Below, one piece after another: positions 36,349-45,602 of a DNA stretch of 64,000 nt. How positions within the stretch are numbered: position 1 is the stretch's first letter; the number at the start of each line of letters is the position of its first letter. This DNA is from Prostheceraeus crozeri. Its lineage: Eukaryota > Platyhelminthes > Polycladida > Euryleptidae. The translations under genes were made by a program, and so were the position numbers. A model generated the notes under the pieces. The model saw only the letters and a program-made list of their open reading frames with translations. It did no database searches and was not told where the DNA came from. The stretch covers positions 62,001 through 126,000 of the forward strand of contig CAJQUW010001098.1 of NCBI GenBank assembly GCA_907163375.1, written 5' to 3'.

Positions 36349-36960
36349 ATGCCATTTACCACGATCATTCCTGTTTCAATTATTCACAAAGACAATCTGT
36401 TTACTAGCAAGATTTTCTACTCTGCAAATGATGTTATTGGTTACAAAGCTGATCTCATAGATCTGATGGAGGATATTGTCACATTCTATCATTGTGAAGA
36501 TGATATTGAACTTCAGAAACTCTTAATGAGGATATTGACCAATGCCCTTACGCGAGTACTACGATTTTGGCTCGATGAAGTGTTCAAGCCTCTGAGTTTG
36601 ACGGAAGCTATTCCACAGAGTTCTCGTTGCTATTGTGAAATGAGAACACGGAAATTGAAGACTTGTTTGCATGATATAATCGTATTTAGCCACTATGATG
36701 AAAATGGTGGTAAATTCAAGGTGGACATGTTTACCGGACCCCCGTCGATGAGCGTCAATGTGGCAGTGCAAGATGACCGGGACATAATCAAGTTTAGAGC
36801 ATACTATGCTAATCTTTTAAAAGTCTTCGCTTCAAAACCATGCTGTTCATGCTGTCCTCTATCAAAGGATTTAATGTGTAATATAGAACAGCTTATAACT
36901 GCAACGACTCAGACTTTGAGTGATGTTGATGACTACGACCTACCATCTGTTACCGTTTGA
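36349..36960 (+). CDS. Polinton protein of unknown function, 203 aa
   Basis: I do not recognise a family. Visible features: a predicted mainly alpha/beta soluble protein without signal peptide or membrane segment, YCEMRTRKLKTC in the middle, and a Cys cluster CCSCCPLSKDLMC near residue 165, possibly metal binding. It has its own TATA box. Located between the RING gene and the small GG-motif protein; may be an early regulatory protein (inference from position only). Confidence 0.6.
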   Translation: MPFTTIIPVSIIHKDNLFTSKIFYSANDVIGYKADLIDLMEDIVTFYHCEDDIELQKLLMRILTNALTRVLRFWLDEVFKPLSLTEAIPQSSRCYCEMRTRKLKTCLHDIIVFSHYDENGGKFKVDMFTGPPSMSVNVAVQDDRDIIKFRAYYANLLKVFASKPCCSCCPLSKDLMCNIEQLITATTQTLSDVDDYDLPSVTV

Positions 36961-37026
36961 CTTTGTTGCATGGAACTAAGCAAAAATGTGTATTTTCATA
37001 AATGCTTTGCTTTTAACACAATAAAA

Positions 37027-37419
37027 ATGACTGCAAAACGAAAGGCATCTTTTTCTCGAAAGAATGGTTCTTTTAGACCTTCAAGTCAGTTTAAGAAGGC
37101 GTTGCGAAAGTTAAACAGCATGCGAAACAATAAAGTTAAGTGCAAATTAATTCAAAACTCAAGTGATGATTTCATCCGTGATTTGGCTTTTGCAATACAC
37201 AAATGCCTCCCAATATACAAACCTTTATTGAGTACTGATTCTCTAAACAGCATTAGAAAATTTTCAAATCCAAGAAGCAGTGATATGAAAAGGCGGAACT
37301 TAGTTCAGCGTGGAGGTGGTGGATTTTTGAATATGTTGAATGATATTGGAAACAGCATTTACAATGTACTCAACAGTCCACTAGGGAAAGTTGTAGCAGG
37401 TGCCGCAGTGTTGCTGTAG
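37027..37419 (+). CDS. Small Polinton protein, basic with a hydrophobic C-terminus
   Basis: Start chosen at MTAKRKASF (37027) because the 19 residues from an upstream in-frame ATG (36970) look noncoding. About 130 residues: a basic N-terminus, a middle helix region (DDFIRDLAFAIHKCLPIY), then the motif KRRNLVQRGGGGFL and a hydrophobic end (PLGKVVAGAAVLL). The arrangement KR-x-L-x-Q-x-GG-F-L plus hydrophobic tail recurs in a small protein of Polintons/adintoviruses of unknown role, perhaps a membrane-active virion component. Assignment is from pattern memory. Confidence 0.6.
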   Translation: MTAKRKASFSRKNGSFRPSSQFKKALRKLNSMRNNKVKCKLIQNSSDDFIRDLAFAIHKCLPIYKPLLSTDSLNSIRKFSNPRSSDMKRRNLVQRGGGGFLNMLNDIGNSIYNVLNSPLGKVVAGAAVLL

Positions 37420-37472
37420 ACGACGAATCATGGATTGACACGTCATCATTGATTGATGACTCATGTGAATAT

Positions 37473-37481
37473 GTATATAAG
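37473..37481 (+). promoter_or_regulatory. TATA box GTATATAAG
   Basis: 88 bp before the ATG at 37569; identical to the box at 36285. Confidence 0.65.
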
Positions 37482-37568
37482 AGAGACGCGCTTGTACTCT
37501 TTAATCACTTTCAAGCTATCATTCATCGCTGACGGTTGAAAAGCTCCGAATAAGTACAACATTGAATC

Positions 37569-38315
37569 ATGTCTCAAAAAATGTTCATAGTTAGAGAGGA
37601 GAGCGACTCATTTGAACGTGATCTCTTTAAATTCCGACCGACAAGGAAGGTTCAAGGGATTGGAAATACCTTTTACTTCCAAACGTTGAGCTATGGTGAC
37701 GATGGTTTCTACCTTCAAGTTCCATTTTTCCACAGTAATGGTATGTCTTCATCTGGTTATAGCAACATGAGACAAATGCGAGTAACCTTTCCGAAATGGC
37801 AGCAGATGATACTCAAAACCATCGACTCTTTGGCGAAGGAATGCGTTGTGTTGCCCGAAAGTGCTCCTACACATTGGAGAAAGGCGTTAGAGGAAGGAAG
37901 TGGCTATAAGGATTTACCCGAGTTCGATACGCTATTCTTGAAATTGTCCGATCACTTTCAAGCATTCGATCTACTTGGAAATACAATGGAGTGTGATGAT
38001 CTGAAGCGCGGACGATACATGGGTTTAATACACGTCAACGGTCTATACATTGGTGCTCACGGCTCAACCGGAAAAGTGGCATCGTTACAAATGAAAGTTC
38101 TACAGTTGGTTTATGAGCCAATGCCGATTGATAAGTGTCTAATCACCATCGATAAATCTACTTCAAAAGATGGGAAGGATGTTGAAGAAAGCAAAAAGCG
38201 GGGACGGAAATCCAAGGAAGGGAGTGTTAAGTTGAAACTGAAACGCCAAGATGCTCAAATTGACGCGAGAAGTTATTTTAATGCTGACATTGATGAGGAA
38301 ACACAAATGCTGTGA
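37569..38315 (+). CDS. Polinton protein, possible ssDNA-binding protein, 248 aa
   Basis: Residues 20-200 form a compact beta-rich domain with FYLQVPFF, MRVTFPKWQQM and GRYMGLIHVNGLYIGAHG, followed by ASLQMKVLQLVYEP. A Lys/Arg-rich tail (KKRGRKSKEG, KLKLKRQ) and an acidic extreme C-terminus (DIDEETQML) follow. The fold order plus basic and acidic tails would suit a single-stranded DNA-binding replication protein, but I do not recognise the family with certainty. It has its own TATA box and may be early. Confidence 0.55.
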   Translation: MSQKMFIVREESDSFERDLFKFRPTRKVQGIGNTFYFQTLSYGDDGFYLQVPFFHSNGMSSSGYSNMRQMRVTFPKWQQMILKTIDSLAKECVVLPESAPTHWRKALEEGSGYKDLPEFDTLFLKLSDHFQAFDLLGNTMECDDLKRGRYMGLIHVNGLYIGAHGSTGKVASLQMKVLQLVYEPMPIDKCLITIDKSTSKDGKDVEESKKRGRKSKEGSVKLKLKRQDAQIDARSYFNADIDEETQML

Positions 38316-38423
38316 ATGTGAAATGAAAGTTTCTAAATGTAAATGAAGTTGTTATGGAACATGACTTGTTTTATTCTAAGCAAACTGGTGGGTGTTGGTC
38401 TTTAAAGCTTTTGAAATTTCAGG

Positions 38424-39059
38424 ATGACAGATTTTCGCCTATTCACTGATCGCACAATGTGTGTGGCCGGACCAAGTCAGTCCGGTAAAACTACTTTTGT
38501 AACTCAATTACTACAATTTAGAAATGAGATGTTTAATAAAGAAATTAAAAGAGTTCAATGGTGTTATGGCATATTTCAACCACAACTACATTCTGCACTT
38601 CGCCAGAAAGGTTATGATGTGAAGCAAGGGTTACCGACAACTGAAGACATCAAAGCAGGTGACTTACTAGTATTAGATGATCTATTACGTGAAAGCAAAT
38701 CTTCAAAGGATGTAACTGAAATGTTCATTCAAACTGCACATCATAGGGAAGCTTTTATTATCTATATCACCCAAAACATTTTTGATGGAGGGAAAGAGCA
38801 AAGAACTAGGAGTTTGAATACACATTATTTGGCAATATTTAAAAATCCAAGAGACAGCAGTCAGATACATCATCTCAGTAGACAGATATTACCTCAACAA
38901 CCTAAAGTTCTTTCAAAAATATATGAAGATGTAACTAAGAAACCACATGGCTATCTATTTATTGATCTAACCCAGGAATGTCCGGAACGACTTCGATTTC
39001 GAACAAATATCATACCTAATTCCGCTGAACCAATGACAGTTTTCTCGGTTCACAGTTAG
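38424..39059 (+). CDS. Genome-packaging ATPase (FtsK/A32-like)
   Basis: 211 residues. Walker A is GPSQSGKTT (about 15-23) and Walker B LLVLDDLL (about 86-93), followed by a sensor-like YITQN. This is the Polinton/NCLDV A32-type packaging ATPase that drives DNA into capsids. Full length for the family. No strong TATA box is seen; TTTCAGG just before the ATG could be a splice acceptor. Confidence 0.88.
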   Translation: MTDFRLFTDRTMCVAGPSQSGKTTFVTQLLQFRNEMFNKEIKRVQWCYGIFQPQLHSALRQKGYDVKQGLPTTEDIKAGDLLVLDDLLRESKSSKDVTEMFIQTAHHREAFIIYITQNIFDGGKEQRTRSLNTHYLAIFKNPRDSSQIHHLSRQILPQQPKVLSKIYEDVTKKPHGYLFIDLTQECPERLRFRTNIIPNSAEPMTVFSVHS

Positions 39060-39068
39060 TTTTAAGCA

Positions 39069-39749
39069 ATGTACTTTGTTGCCTTATTATTTTCAAACAT
39101 GTCGTATTCAAAGATGGTAGTCATTCCTCAAGAGGAGTATGTACAATTGACTACATTACAAAGTGCACAGGAAGTCAAAAATATAGATCAACCTATTACG
39201 AATCAACTTAAGGAACTAACACAAAAGGATATGGAAATTCAGAAGATTAAGGATCCCTATCGACGAATGCAGTTAGCAGCTGAAAACATTGATGAGAGGC
39301 GACAGATTCGTGATAAGTTGCGACGATTTATAACCTTGTCAACACCTCGACCATATCGTGTGCGCGCTGAGCGATTATTTGACTTCATTGATCCACATGT
39401 GAAGTTCAATGAGAGAGGGGAGATAATAGATGAAACAACTGGTGATGTTATTAGAAATAGTCACATAGATGACCTTCTGCAATATGCTGTTAGAGATGTA
39501 AGGCGAAAACTAGGTGCACCACAAGGGTGGTCATATTTTCAGAAAATTTTATCTGATCAAAATGTACCACACAATATTATTGGAGGACCGACTGTGAATG
39601 AGTTGGACAAGGGTCACTTACAAGATGAAACAAAAAGTAAAACACCCACGATGGCGGTCAAGCGAGAGCTTCATGATCCCGATGATCTTCAACCAAAAAG
39701 AGCTACTAGGCGCTCAATGCGTGTTGGAAAGAATTATAGTAAATATTAA
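39069..39749 (+). CDS. Conserved Polinton protein, coiled-coil rich
   Basis: 226 residues from the first ATG. The likely true start is MVVIPQEEYVQL at 39114, since this opening is the usual one in the family. A helical middle (KDPYRRMQLAAENIDERRQIRDKLRRF) and a segment GAPQGWSYFQKILSDQNVP follow, then a basic end (KRATRRSMRVGK). Function unknown; it lies between the ATPase and integrase and could be a virion or DNA-associated protein. Confidence 0.65.
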   Translation: MYFVALLFSNMSYSKMVVIPQEEYVQLTTLQSAQEVKNIDQPITNQLKELTQKDMEIQKIKDPYRRMQLAAENIDERRQIRDKLRRFITLSTPRPYRVRAERLFDFIDPHVKFNERGEIIDETTGDVIRNSHIDDLLQYAVRDVRRKLGAPQGWSYFQKILSDQNVPHNIIGGPTVNELDKGHLQDETKSKTPTMAVKRELHDPDDLQPKRATRRSMRVGKNYSKY

Positions 39750-39916
39750 GCAAATATAAATTAAGCTTTGCTTCTCTCATATCATGTCGCTACAAAAGTT
39801 TTGCTGCTGTTTGAAATCTGCGCTCGAAGGTAAAGGAGAAGAGGGAATAGAGGTTGATATCAATTGTGTTAGCAGTTGCTGTGGGAGTAATACGCGTGCA
39901 AATCAGAACAAAGACG

Positions 39917-41005
39917 ATGAGTACAGCAGTGAAACTCAGAAAGATTTATTACGACTTAAATCACCCCGCAAGTTTCAGTCGTCCGGAGGTTCTAGCTCGT
40001 GCAGCAGGTGTGGGGATAGAGAAAGTCAAGAAGTGGTTAAGGAGTCAACCGACTTACACTCTTCACAAAAATGCGAGAAAGCGGTTTCCAACGAGAAAAT
40101 ATGTTGTTAACAATATAGATAGTCAATGGCAAGCGGACTTGGCTGACATGCAACAGATATCACAGTACAATGATGGCTATAAATACATCTTAACCGTAAT
40201 AGATATTTTATCTCGCTATGCTTGGGCACGTGCGCTGAAATCTAAACGAGGACCAGAAGTTGAAGCGGCTTTTCAGAGCATTTTCGATGAGGGGCGTGTT
40301 CCGCAAAGAATACAGACCGATCAAGGGAAGGAATTCGAAAACTCTCATGTTCGAAGTCTCCTTAAAAGTCATAATGTGGAATTGTTTAGTGTCAAAAGTG
40401 CTTATAAAGCTGCCATGGTTGAGAGGTTCAATCGCACACTGAAGACAAAAATATGGCGCTATTTCACTGCAAAAAATACACATGTTTGGATAGGTGAGCT
40501 GCAGAAATTTGTTAAAAATTACAATGAAAGCTACCATCGAATCATTAGGATGAAACCTGTCGATGTTACCCCAGATAATGCGATGGATGTATGGCTTCGA
40601 TTGTATGATAAGAAAGCGAAAAACATTTCCAATGAAAAGAAAATAAATGTTGGTGATAGAGTTCGGATTTCAAAGGTTAAGTCTACATTTGAGAAGGGGT
40701 ATCTACCTAATTGGACTGAAGAAGAGTTTTTTGTAGATGAAGTAAATACAAAATTTAGACCCACCATGTATAAATTAATAGATTACCATGGCAATCCAAT
40801 TGAAGGAAAATTTTACTCTTATGAATTGCAAGTAGTAGACAGAAGTGAAGAGGTGTATATGATTGACAAAATAATTAGGAAGAAAGGTCATGGCAATCAA
40901 AGGAAATATCTAGTTAAATGGAAGGGATATCCTGATTCATTCAATAGCTGGATAACGCACCAGGATCTACAAAATGTGGAGGTGGGAGACACTCGTAACT
41001 TTTAA
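39917..41005 (+). CDS. Polinton integrase with chromodomain
   Basis: Start set at MSTAVKLRKIYYD; the frame is open from 39854 but those residues look noncoding. An N-terminal helical DNA-binding part (RPEVLARAAGVGIEKVKKWL) is followed by the retroviral-type catalytic core: WQADLADM, IQTDQGKEFEN and MVERFNRTLK give the D, D, E triad. The C-terminal chromodomain (about 310-355) reads VYMIDKIIRKKG, YLVKWKGYP, SFNSWI. It joins element ends to host DNA with 6-bp staggering, matching the observed target duplication; the chromodomain may steer it to marked chromatin. Confidence 0.93.
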   Translation: MSTAVKLRKIYYDLNHPASFSRPEVLARAAGVGIEKVKKWLRSQPTYTLHKNARKRFPTRKYVVNNIDSQWQADLADMQQISQYNDGYKYILTVIDILSRYAWARALKSKRGPEVEAAFQSIFDEGRVPQRIQTDQGKEFENSHVRSLLKSHNVELFSVKSAYKAAMVERFNRTLKTKIWRYFTAKNTHVWIGELQKFVKNYNESYHRIIRMKPVDVTPDNAMDVWLRLYDKKAKNISNEKKINVGDRVRISKVKSTFEKGYLPNWTEEEFFVDEVNTKFRPTMYKLIDYHGNPIEGKFYSYELQVVDRSEEVYMIDKIIRKKGHGNQRKYLVKWKGYPDSFNSWITHQDLQNVEVGDTRNF

Positions 41006-41042
41006 GCTAATATAGCATGTGACTTCTTACATATATGAGGTC

Positions 41043-42623
41043 AACATGTCTACTAACTTCAATATCATTCTTCCAAGCAATAGCAACCCGAAGATATTCC
41101 CAAGTAACAAACCATCTCTCTACTCTGTTGAATTCGCTAATCCAATTACTCTGCATGGACCCCATGAAGTTGCTCTAACTGAAATTACTTATTACAACGA
41201 TATCAGTTTGCTAAAGAACAACTATTTTGAATTACATAAAGAAGTACGAGAGAAGGATGATTGCTTTCGCATATTTCAAAATAGTCTACATGGTACATGG
41301 GCTTTTCATCATCTAACTTTACATCCGTTTTCAACATCTTTACCATCTGTCCAAAACATGATTAAAATTCAAAAGGCATTTGCAACGTCAACTTTTGATT
41401 CTAAGGTTCCCACAATGAGCTTGCAAGATACAGAAAAGGAAATCGGTAGAATGTTTGAACGAATAAATGATCTCTTCAAGCTGACTTTGAATAAATTCTA
41501 CAAACCAGTCATAAAGGGGTCAACAAAATTGATGAAGGAAGGGAAGCATGTTCTTCTTGTATTAGGTAAGGATTTGAGTCATACTTTTGGGTATTCCAGA
41601 ACAACTTTCTCATCAAGGTATTGGTACAATGGACGTGGGTGGAATTCGGAGAGGAAAGTCACTGATTTTCAATGTAGAATTGTGCCATTGTATGCATTAC
41701 AAAAAAGGAGCATCCGAGTAAAAAATAAATTTGAGGTCATTAGAAGTGTTGAAGACTTTGCAAGAAAGTTTCAAGGATCAGTGCCAGAAACGTTAATGAC
41801 TTGTGAATATAAGAAAGAGAAAGTAACTTTATTTACTGTTGAAACGGAGGCAGAATTTATTGTTTTTACTAAAAAGACACCATTGGAAAAGTCTGAGTCC
41901 GCTGTTATTGAATTCGGATCTGAAATGATTGGGATGTTTAAGGGCCTTGAAAGCGCACCTTGGTTGACAGAGTTAAATGATACATTCAAGGTTCAATTGT
42001 CCTCTTCTAAACTCAAAGCATCAACAAATGCTTCATGGGATATCCACGTATACAGCGAAGACATATTGGGTGATGAATTGTCTACTTCCAGTGAACTTGT
42101 AAAAAGAGTTAATTTGAACATTGAAAGCTTGAAAACGCCATCTGAATTATGTACAAAGTTAAATGAGTTTGGTGTAGATTACCTTGATGCAGATGAATAT
42201 CACTTTTCTTATGATCCACATAAGAAACGCATGATTCTAAAGTTAGGAAAGAACTCTCTTATCAAGCTGGATAGCGTGTTAACGTCCACATTGGGATTCT
42301 CAAAATCAACTATTTATGAAGGCACATCAATAGGCGATACAGCCCCATCACTAGAGCGTGATATAAGTAACTTATACGTCTATTGCAACATTATTGAATA
42401 TACAAGGGTTGGCGACGTTGAGGCCCCACTTCTGCGCACATTTCCTCTCTCATCCGTAAGGAAGCAACTAATCAATCGAGAATTTATTAACACGATGTAT
42501 GTACCAATGAGCAGAAATGTCATCAATAGAATTGACATATCAATTCATGATGATACAGGTGAAGTAGTACCATTCTGTGGTGGTGTTACTGTTTTAACAC
42601 TACACATCAGGACACGAGAATAA
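41043..42623 (+). CDS. Large conserved Polinton protein, probably structural
   Basis: About 526 residues. Start set at MSTNFNIILPS (an in-frame ATG lies at 41019). The opening ILPSNSNPKIFPSNKPS, followed by FANPITLHGPHEVALTEI, matches a widespread Polinton/adintovirus protein recalled from memory and thought to belong to the virion. Mixed beta-rich body with a repeat-like second half (LGKDLSHTFGYS / LGKNSLIKL...LGFS). No signal peptide or membrane segment. It sits directly upstream of the basic core-like protein and capsid protein, consistent with a late structural block. Confidence 0.7.
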   Translation, partial: NMSTNFNIILPSNSNPKIFPSNKPSLYSVEFANPITLHGPHEVALTEITYYNDISLLKNNYFELHKEVREKDDCFRIFQNSLHGTWAFHHLTLHPFSTSLPSVQNMIKIQKAFATSTFDSKVPTMSLQDTEKEIGRMFERINDLFKLTLNKFYKPVIKGSTKLMKEGKHVLLVLGKDLSHTFGYSRTTFSSRYWYNGRGWNSERKVTDFQCRIVPLYALQKRSIRVKNKFEVIRSVEDFARKFQGSVPETLMTCEYKKEKVTLFTVETEAEFIVFTKKTPLEKSESAVIEFGSEMIGMFKGLESAPWLTELNDTFKVQLSSSKLKASTNASWDIHVYSEDILGDELSTSSELVKRVNLNIESLKTPSELCTKLNEFGVDYLDADEYHFSYDPHKKRMILKLGKNSLIKLDSVLTSTLGFSKSTIYEGTSIGDTAPSLERDISNLYVYCNIIEYTRVGDVEAPLLRTFPLSSVRKQLINREFINTMYVPMSRNVINRIDISIHDDTGEVVPFCGGVTVLTLHIRTRE

Positions 42624-42666
42624 GGCTTTACGCTATTGTGGGATCTATAATTATCTACAGGACATA

Positions 42667-43149
42667 ATGTCAGGCATTTACAGTGGTCCATCCTATCAGA
42701 GCGGCTATCCCGTGTTTGCTGGAGGTAGACGACAAGTTGGAGGAGGCATATTCGGTGCACTAAGACGTATGGTTCTCCCAACACTCAAAAAGTATGGCGT
42801 ACCATTCATGAAACGGGTTGGAAACAGAGCTTTAGACTTTGGTGCAAATGTTGCAGCTGATGCACTTCAAGGGGAAAATATCGGTGAATCCATGAAATTG
42901 CGTGCACAGCAATCTGCCATAGACGCATTAGATGATTTAACAAAGACGAGGCGTACAGTTCGGAAGAAACGTAGGAAGTCAAGACAAGTTGGATCAGGTC
43001 GAGTTACTAAGCAAAGGCGTAGGAGAAGTAAAAAGCCCACCAGAGCAGCACGTTCTAAATCAAGACGTCGTGTGAAAGCAAGAAAGCGCAAACGAAATTC
43101 CACAGCGACTGGAAACAAGTCAAAACGAAGGAAGACAACATATTTGTAA
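42667..43149 (+). CDS. Basic Gly-rich core-like protein
   Basis: 160 residues. The N-terminus carries GGRRQVGGGIFGALRR, like the GG sites that adenain-type proteases cut in adenoviral core and pVI proteins. An amphipathic helix (VPFMKRVGNRALDFGANVAADAL) follows, and the last 65 residues are extremely Lys/Arg rich (RRRRSKKP, RRRVKARKRKR), suited to DNA condensation. Likely packaged with the genome. Encoded between the large structural protein and the capsid protein. Confidence 0.75.
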   Translation: MSGIYSGPSYQSGYPVFAGGRRQVGGGIFGALRRMVLPTLKKYGVPFMKRVGNRALDFGANVAADALQGENIGESMKLRAQQSAIDALDDLTKTRRTVRKKRRKSRQVGSGRVTKQRRRRSKKPTRAARSKSRRRVKARKRKRNSTATGNKSKRRKTTYL

Positions 43150-43159
43150 AGCTAATACG

Positions 43160-44443
43160 ATGCAGAGTATCAATTCGGCTTTGTGTTTCTTCGATTCACC
43201 ACCTCATCAAACTGACATTATTTCCTCAACTATTGTTGATATAGTCCCCACAACAAATATCGATGGTAACCAACAGCCTATTCAGTTTGATATACCTGGT
43301 AATCCTCAAGATTATATTGACTGTCAATCCATTGATTTAGAATTGTGTATACAAATTAAGAAGACTGATGGTACCAATATTGATTCAACTAAGGATAAAG
43401 TGGGATTGACAAATCTTCCTATTGCCAGTCTATTCTCAGATGTGTATTTAATATTGAATGACAAACAGATTGAAGGAGGGGATCGAGCATATCCCTATGG
43501 AGCATACATAAATACAATGACGCAATTTCAGAAGCAAGCTAAACAGTCACACTTGCAAGTTGCCGGCTGGTATGATGATCAGCAAGGGAAATTTGATGAG
43601 GTTTCAAATGGAGGTTTAAAAAAACGAATGGAATGGACAGCAGATTCAAAGGAATTATACTTGAAAGGACCTGTCTATCTTGATTTCCTTCGTCAATCTA
43701 GATATCTACTATCACAGGTTAAAATGCAAATAAAATTTATTCGTGCAAATCCTGAGTTCGCGTTAATGGCTTTTGGAGCTACAAACTATCAAATCAACAT
43801 AAGTAGTGCCGTGCTCAATGTAAGGAGAGTAACAATGAACCCGTCAGTCATCAACGAGCATGCGACAGGATTGAGGAAAAGCAATGCAATATATCCAGTT
43901 AATCACAGTGTGTTAACAAACTTCACAATTGGTGCGGGATCATCCTCTCATGCCTACCCAAATCTTTTTCCCACTGCGATGCCGAAGGCGGTGTATATCA
44001 CATTTGTGGAAAATGAGTCATTTATTGGTGCTTTTGAAAAGAATCCATTTAATTTCCAACACTTTAACGTTAGTAAACTAGCACTCTATCAGGATGGAAA
44101 ATTTGTTGCTTGCAAAGCTTATGAGCCTAATTTTAAAGAGGGTAAATTTGCACGTGAATATGGTTCTACTTTCACTGCACTGAGCATGTTTAACACAGAT
44201 GATTCAAATGGAATTACAATGGATATGTATAAAAATGGTTACTTCTTCATTATATACAATCTCACAGCAGATGCAGATCTAGGCGGTGAAAGCGTAGGAG
44301 TTACAAAGCCTGGTAATCTACGACTAGAGGTGTCATTTGAGTCACCTTTGAAGAAAACAATTACTTGCCTCATTTATGCTATCTATGATAGCAAAGTTGA
44401 AATAACGAGAATGCGAGACGTAACTGTCAGCTATCAGAGATGA
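43160..44443 (+). CDS. Major capsid protein, double jelly roll
   Basis: 427 residues. Visible family marks: SLFSDVYLILNDKQIEGGD followed by YPYGAYINTM, a conserved block of the first jelly roll. KGPVYLDFLRQSRYLLSQV begins the middle region. In the second roll are IYPVNHSVLTNF, ENESFIGAF and NPFNFQHFNVSKLALYQDG. This combination is typical of Polinton capsid proteins. The stop overlaps the protease start (ATGA at 44440), indicating tight coupling within the late block. Confidence 0.87.
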   Translation: MQSINSALCFFDSPPHQTDIISSTIVDIVPTTNIDGNQQPIQFDIPGNPQDYIDCQSIDLELCIQIKKTDGTNIDSTKDKVGLTNLPIASLFSDVYLILNDKQIEGGDRAYPYGAYINTMTQFQKQAKQSHLQVAGWYDDQQGKFDEVSNGGLKKRMEWTADSKELYLKGPVYLDFLRQSRYLLSQVKMQIKFIRANPEFALMAFGATNYQINISSAVLNVRRVTMNPSVINEHATGLRKSNAIYPVNHSVLTNFTIGAGSSSHAYPNLFPTAMPKAVYITFVENESFIGAFEKNPFNFQHFNVSKLALYQDGKFVACKAYEPNFKEGKFAREYGSTFTALSMFNTDDSNGITMDMYKNGYFFIIYNLTADADLGGESVGVTKPGNLRLEVSFESPLKKTITCLIYAIYDSKVEITRMRDVTVSYQR

Positions 44444-44901
44444 GTAACTTAAGCAACATACAAATCTTGAGGAAAATGGGAAATGCTCATCCCTACTCCA
44501 AGTCAATATTTCTTGATGTCTTTTCTAGAGATAATTTACCTAATTCAATTCCTTTCTATCCTTGTTCGCTTATCATCAATACGGACAGCAACAATCTTCC
44601 TGGTAAACATTGGGTTGCAGTGTACATCAATCGCTATAAAGTGGCTGAATATTTTGACTCTCTTAATCTACCTCGCTTACATGACATTGCATTATGGATG
44701 AATAGGTTCTCCTGGACGATTAAGAAAGTTACATCGTTTCCACTTCAAAGCAATGTATCTCTCATGTGCGGCGGTTATGTGCTATATTTCATCAACGAGA
44801 GACCATTGAAAAATAACTGTAAAAGTGTTTTACAACTTTTTTCGAAAGACTGCTATAAAAATGATGTAATTCTTACAAAGTATATTGAAACTGTTTTGTA
44901 A
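44440..44901 (+). CDS. Adenain-like maturation cysteine protease
   Basis: 153 residues. Catalytic pattern GKHWVAVYIN (His), VAEYFDSL (acidic residue), LQSNVSLMCGGYVLYF (Gln and Cys), as in adenovirus protease and the Ulp1-like clan. It would cleave capsid and core precursors at GG sites such as that in the neighbouring basic protein. The stop codon is embedded in TAATAAA, which can also serve as the polyadenylation signal of the plus-strand block. Confidence 0.88.
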   Translation: MSNLSNIQILRKMGNAHPYSKSIFLDVFSRDNLPNSIPFYPCSLIINTDSNNLPGKHWVAVYINRYKVAEYFDSLNLPRLHDIALWMNRFSWTIKKVTSFPLQSNVSLMCGGYVLYFINERPLKNNCKSVLQLFSKDCYKNDVILTKYIETVL

Positions 44902-45032
44902 TAAAGTTTTATTTTATATGTAAATATCCTTGTTTTATGTTCCAAATCGTTGGGTTTAGAGGGAAAGCAAAACATGTTTACATTTCAATATGTATTTACA
45001 AATATACAGTTCTTTTCTAAATATTTACATAG

Positions 45033-45602
45033 CTACAATGTAGATTTCACAAATATTTTTCTCAAATCACATAGGATGGGAGGAACATCATTTATGTCTT
45101 TAATGCCGGTTATCACAATCTTTCCATTATGGAATACATGAACATGATATGGGTGCCAGTTAGTCATCTGTGCTGCTGGAAATAGTTCCACTTCATAAGT
45201 GAGATTATTTGATGATGTGACTTTACGAAAGTCATAATGATAGTTCAATTCACATAACACAGTCATTGTCTTCACTTCCCATTCAGATAATGAGTCACTA
45301 AGTAAATTTTCCAACGTAGAATGTAGATATGGTAGATCACCATCAGTGAAGCCACCAACACACTGGATTGTTCCATTTGGAAAGAATAGGATAGTCACAT
45401 ATTTATCCTTCCTCTGTATCCTCCATGTTAACATTGAGGGTCTTCCCAGATGTAGATTCGTTGTCGGCTTCATCTTGTGTTTTATTAATAACCATTGCTT
45501 TCGATTGGGAATGTTCCGCTCGATTTCTTGAAGATTGAGTTTTGAGTTTACTTTTGTAGTTAACATGCGATTCACGACTTCCATCCGCTTGATGTCCTCC
45601 AT
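45033..45602 (-). CDS. TATA-binding-protein-like protein (Polinton)
   Basis: 189 residues that read as two TBP repeats. Repeat 1: TTKVNSKLNLQEIERNIPN, then TILFFPNGTIQCVGGF. Repeat 2: VLCELNYHYDFRKV, then TYEVELFPAAQM, VHVFHNGKIVITGIKDIND. These match the TBP pattern of a strand with N-LD/IR, YEPELFPG and the strand F-SGK-V-TGAK. The DNA-intercalating Phe pairs appear partly kept (FF in repeat 1, only F in repeat 2). The N-terminal 65 codons overlap the upstream PC4-like gene in another frame. Likely role: binding the element's own TATA boxes to recruit or replace host TFIID. The family call is by eye; no alignment score is available. Confidence 0.75.
   Translation of the reverse strand: MEDIKRMEVVNRMLTTKVNSKLNLQEIERNIPNRKQWLLIKHKMKPTTNLHLGRPSMLTWRIQRKDKYVTILFFPNGTIQCVGGFTDGDLPYLHSTLENLLSDSLSEWEVKTMTVLCELNYHYDFRKVTSSNNLTYEVELFPAAQMTNWHPYHVHVFHNGKIVITGIKDINDVPPILCDLRKIFVKSTL

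Noticed and set aside
39784-40110. Cys-rich 108-residue frame overlapping the integrase start
   Set aside because: Most of it overlaps the well-supported integrase in another frame and the overlapped part has no recognisable pattern. The first 45 codons might encode something small, but evidence is insufficient.
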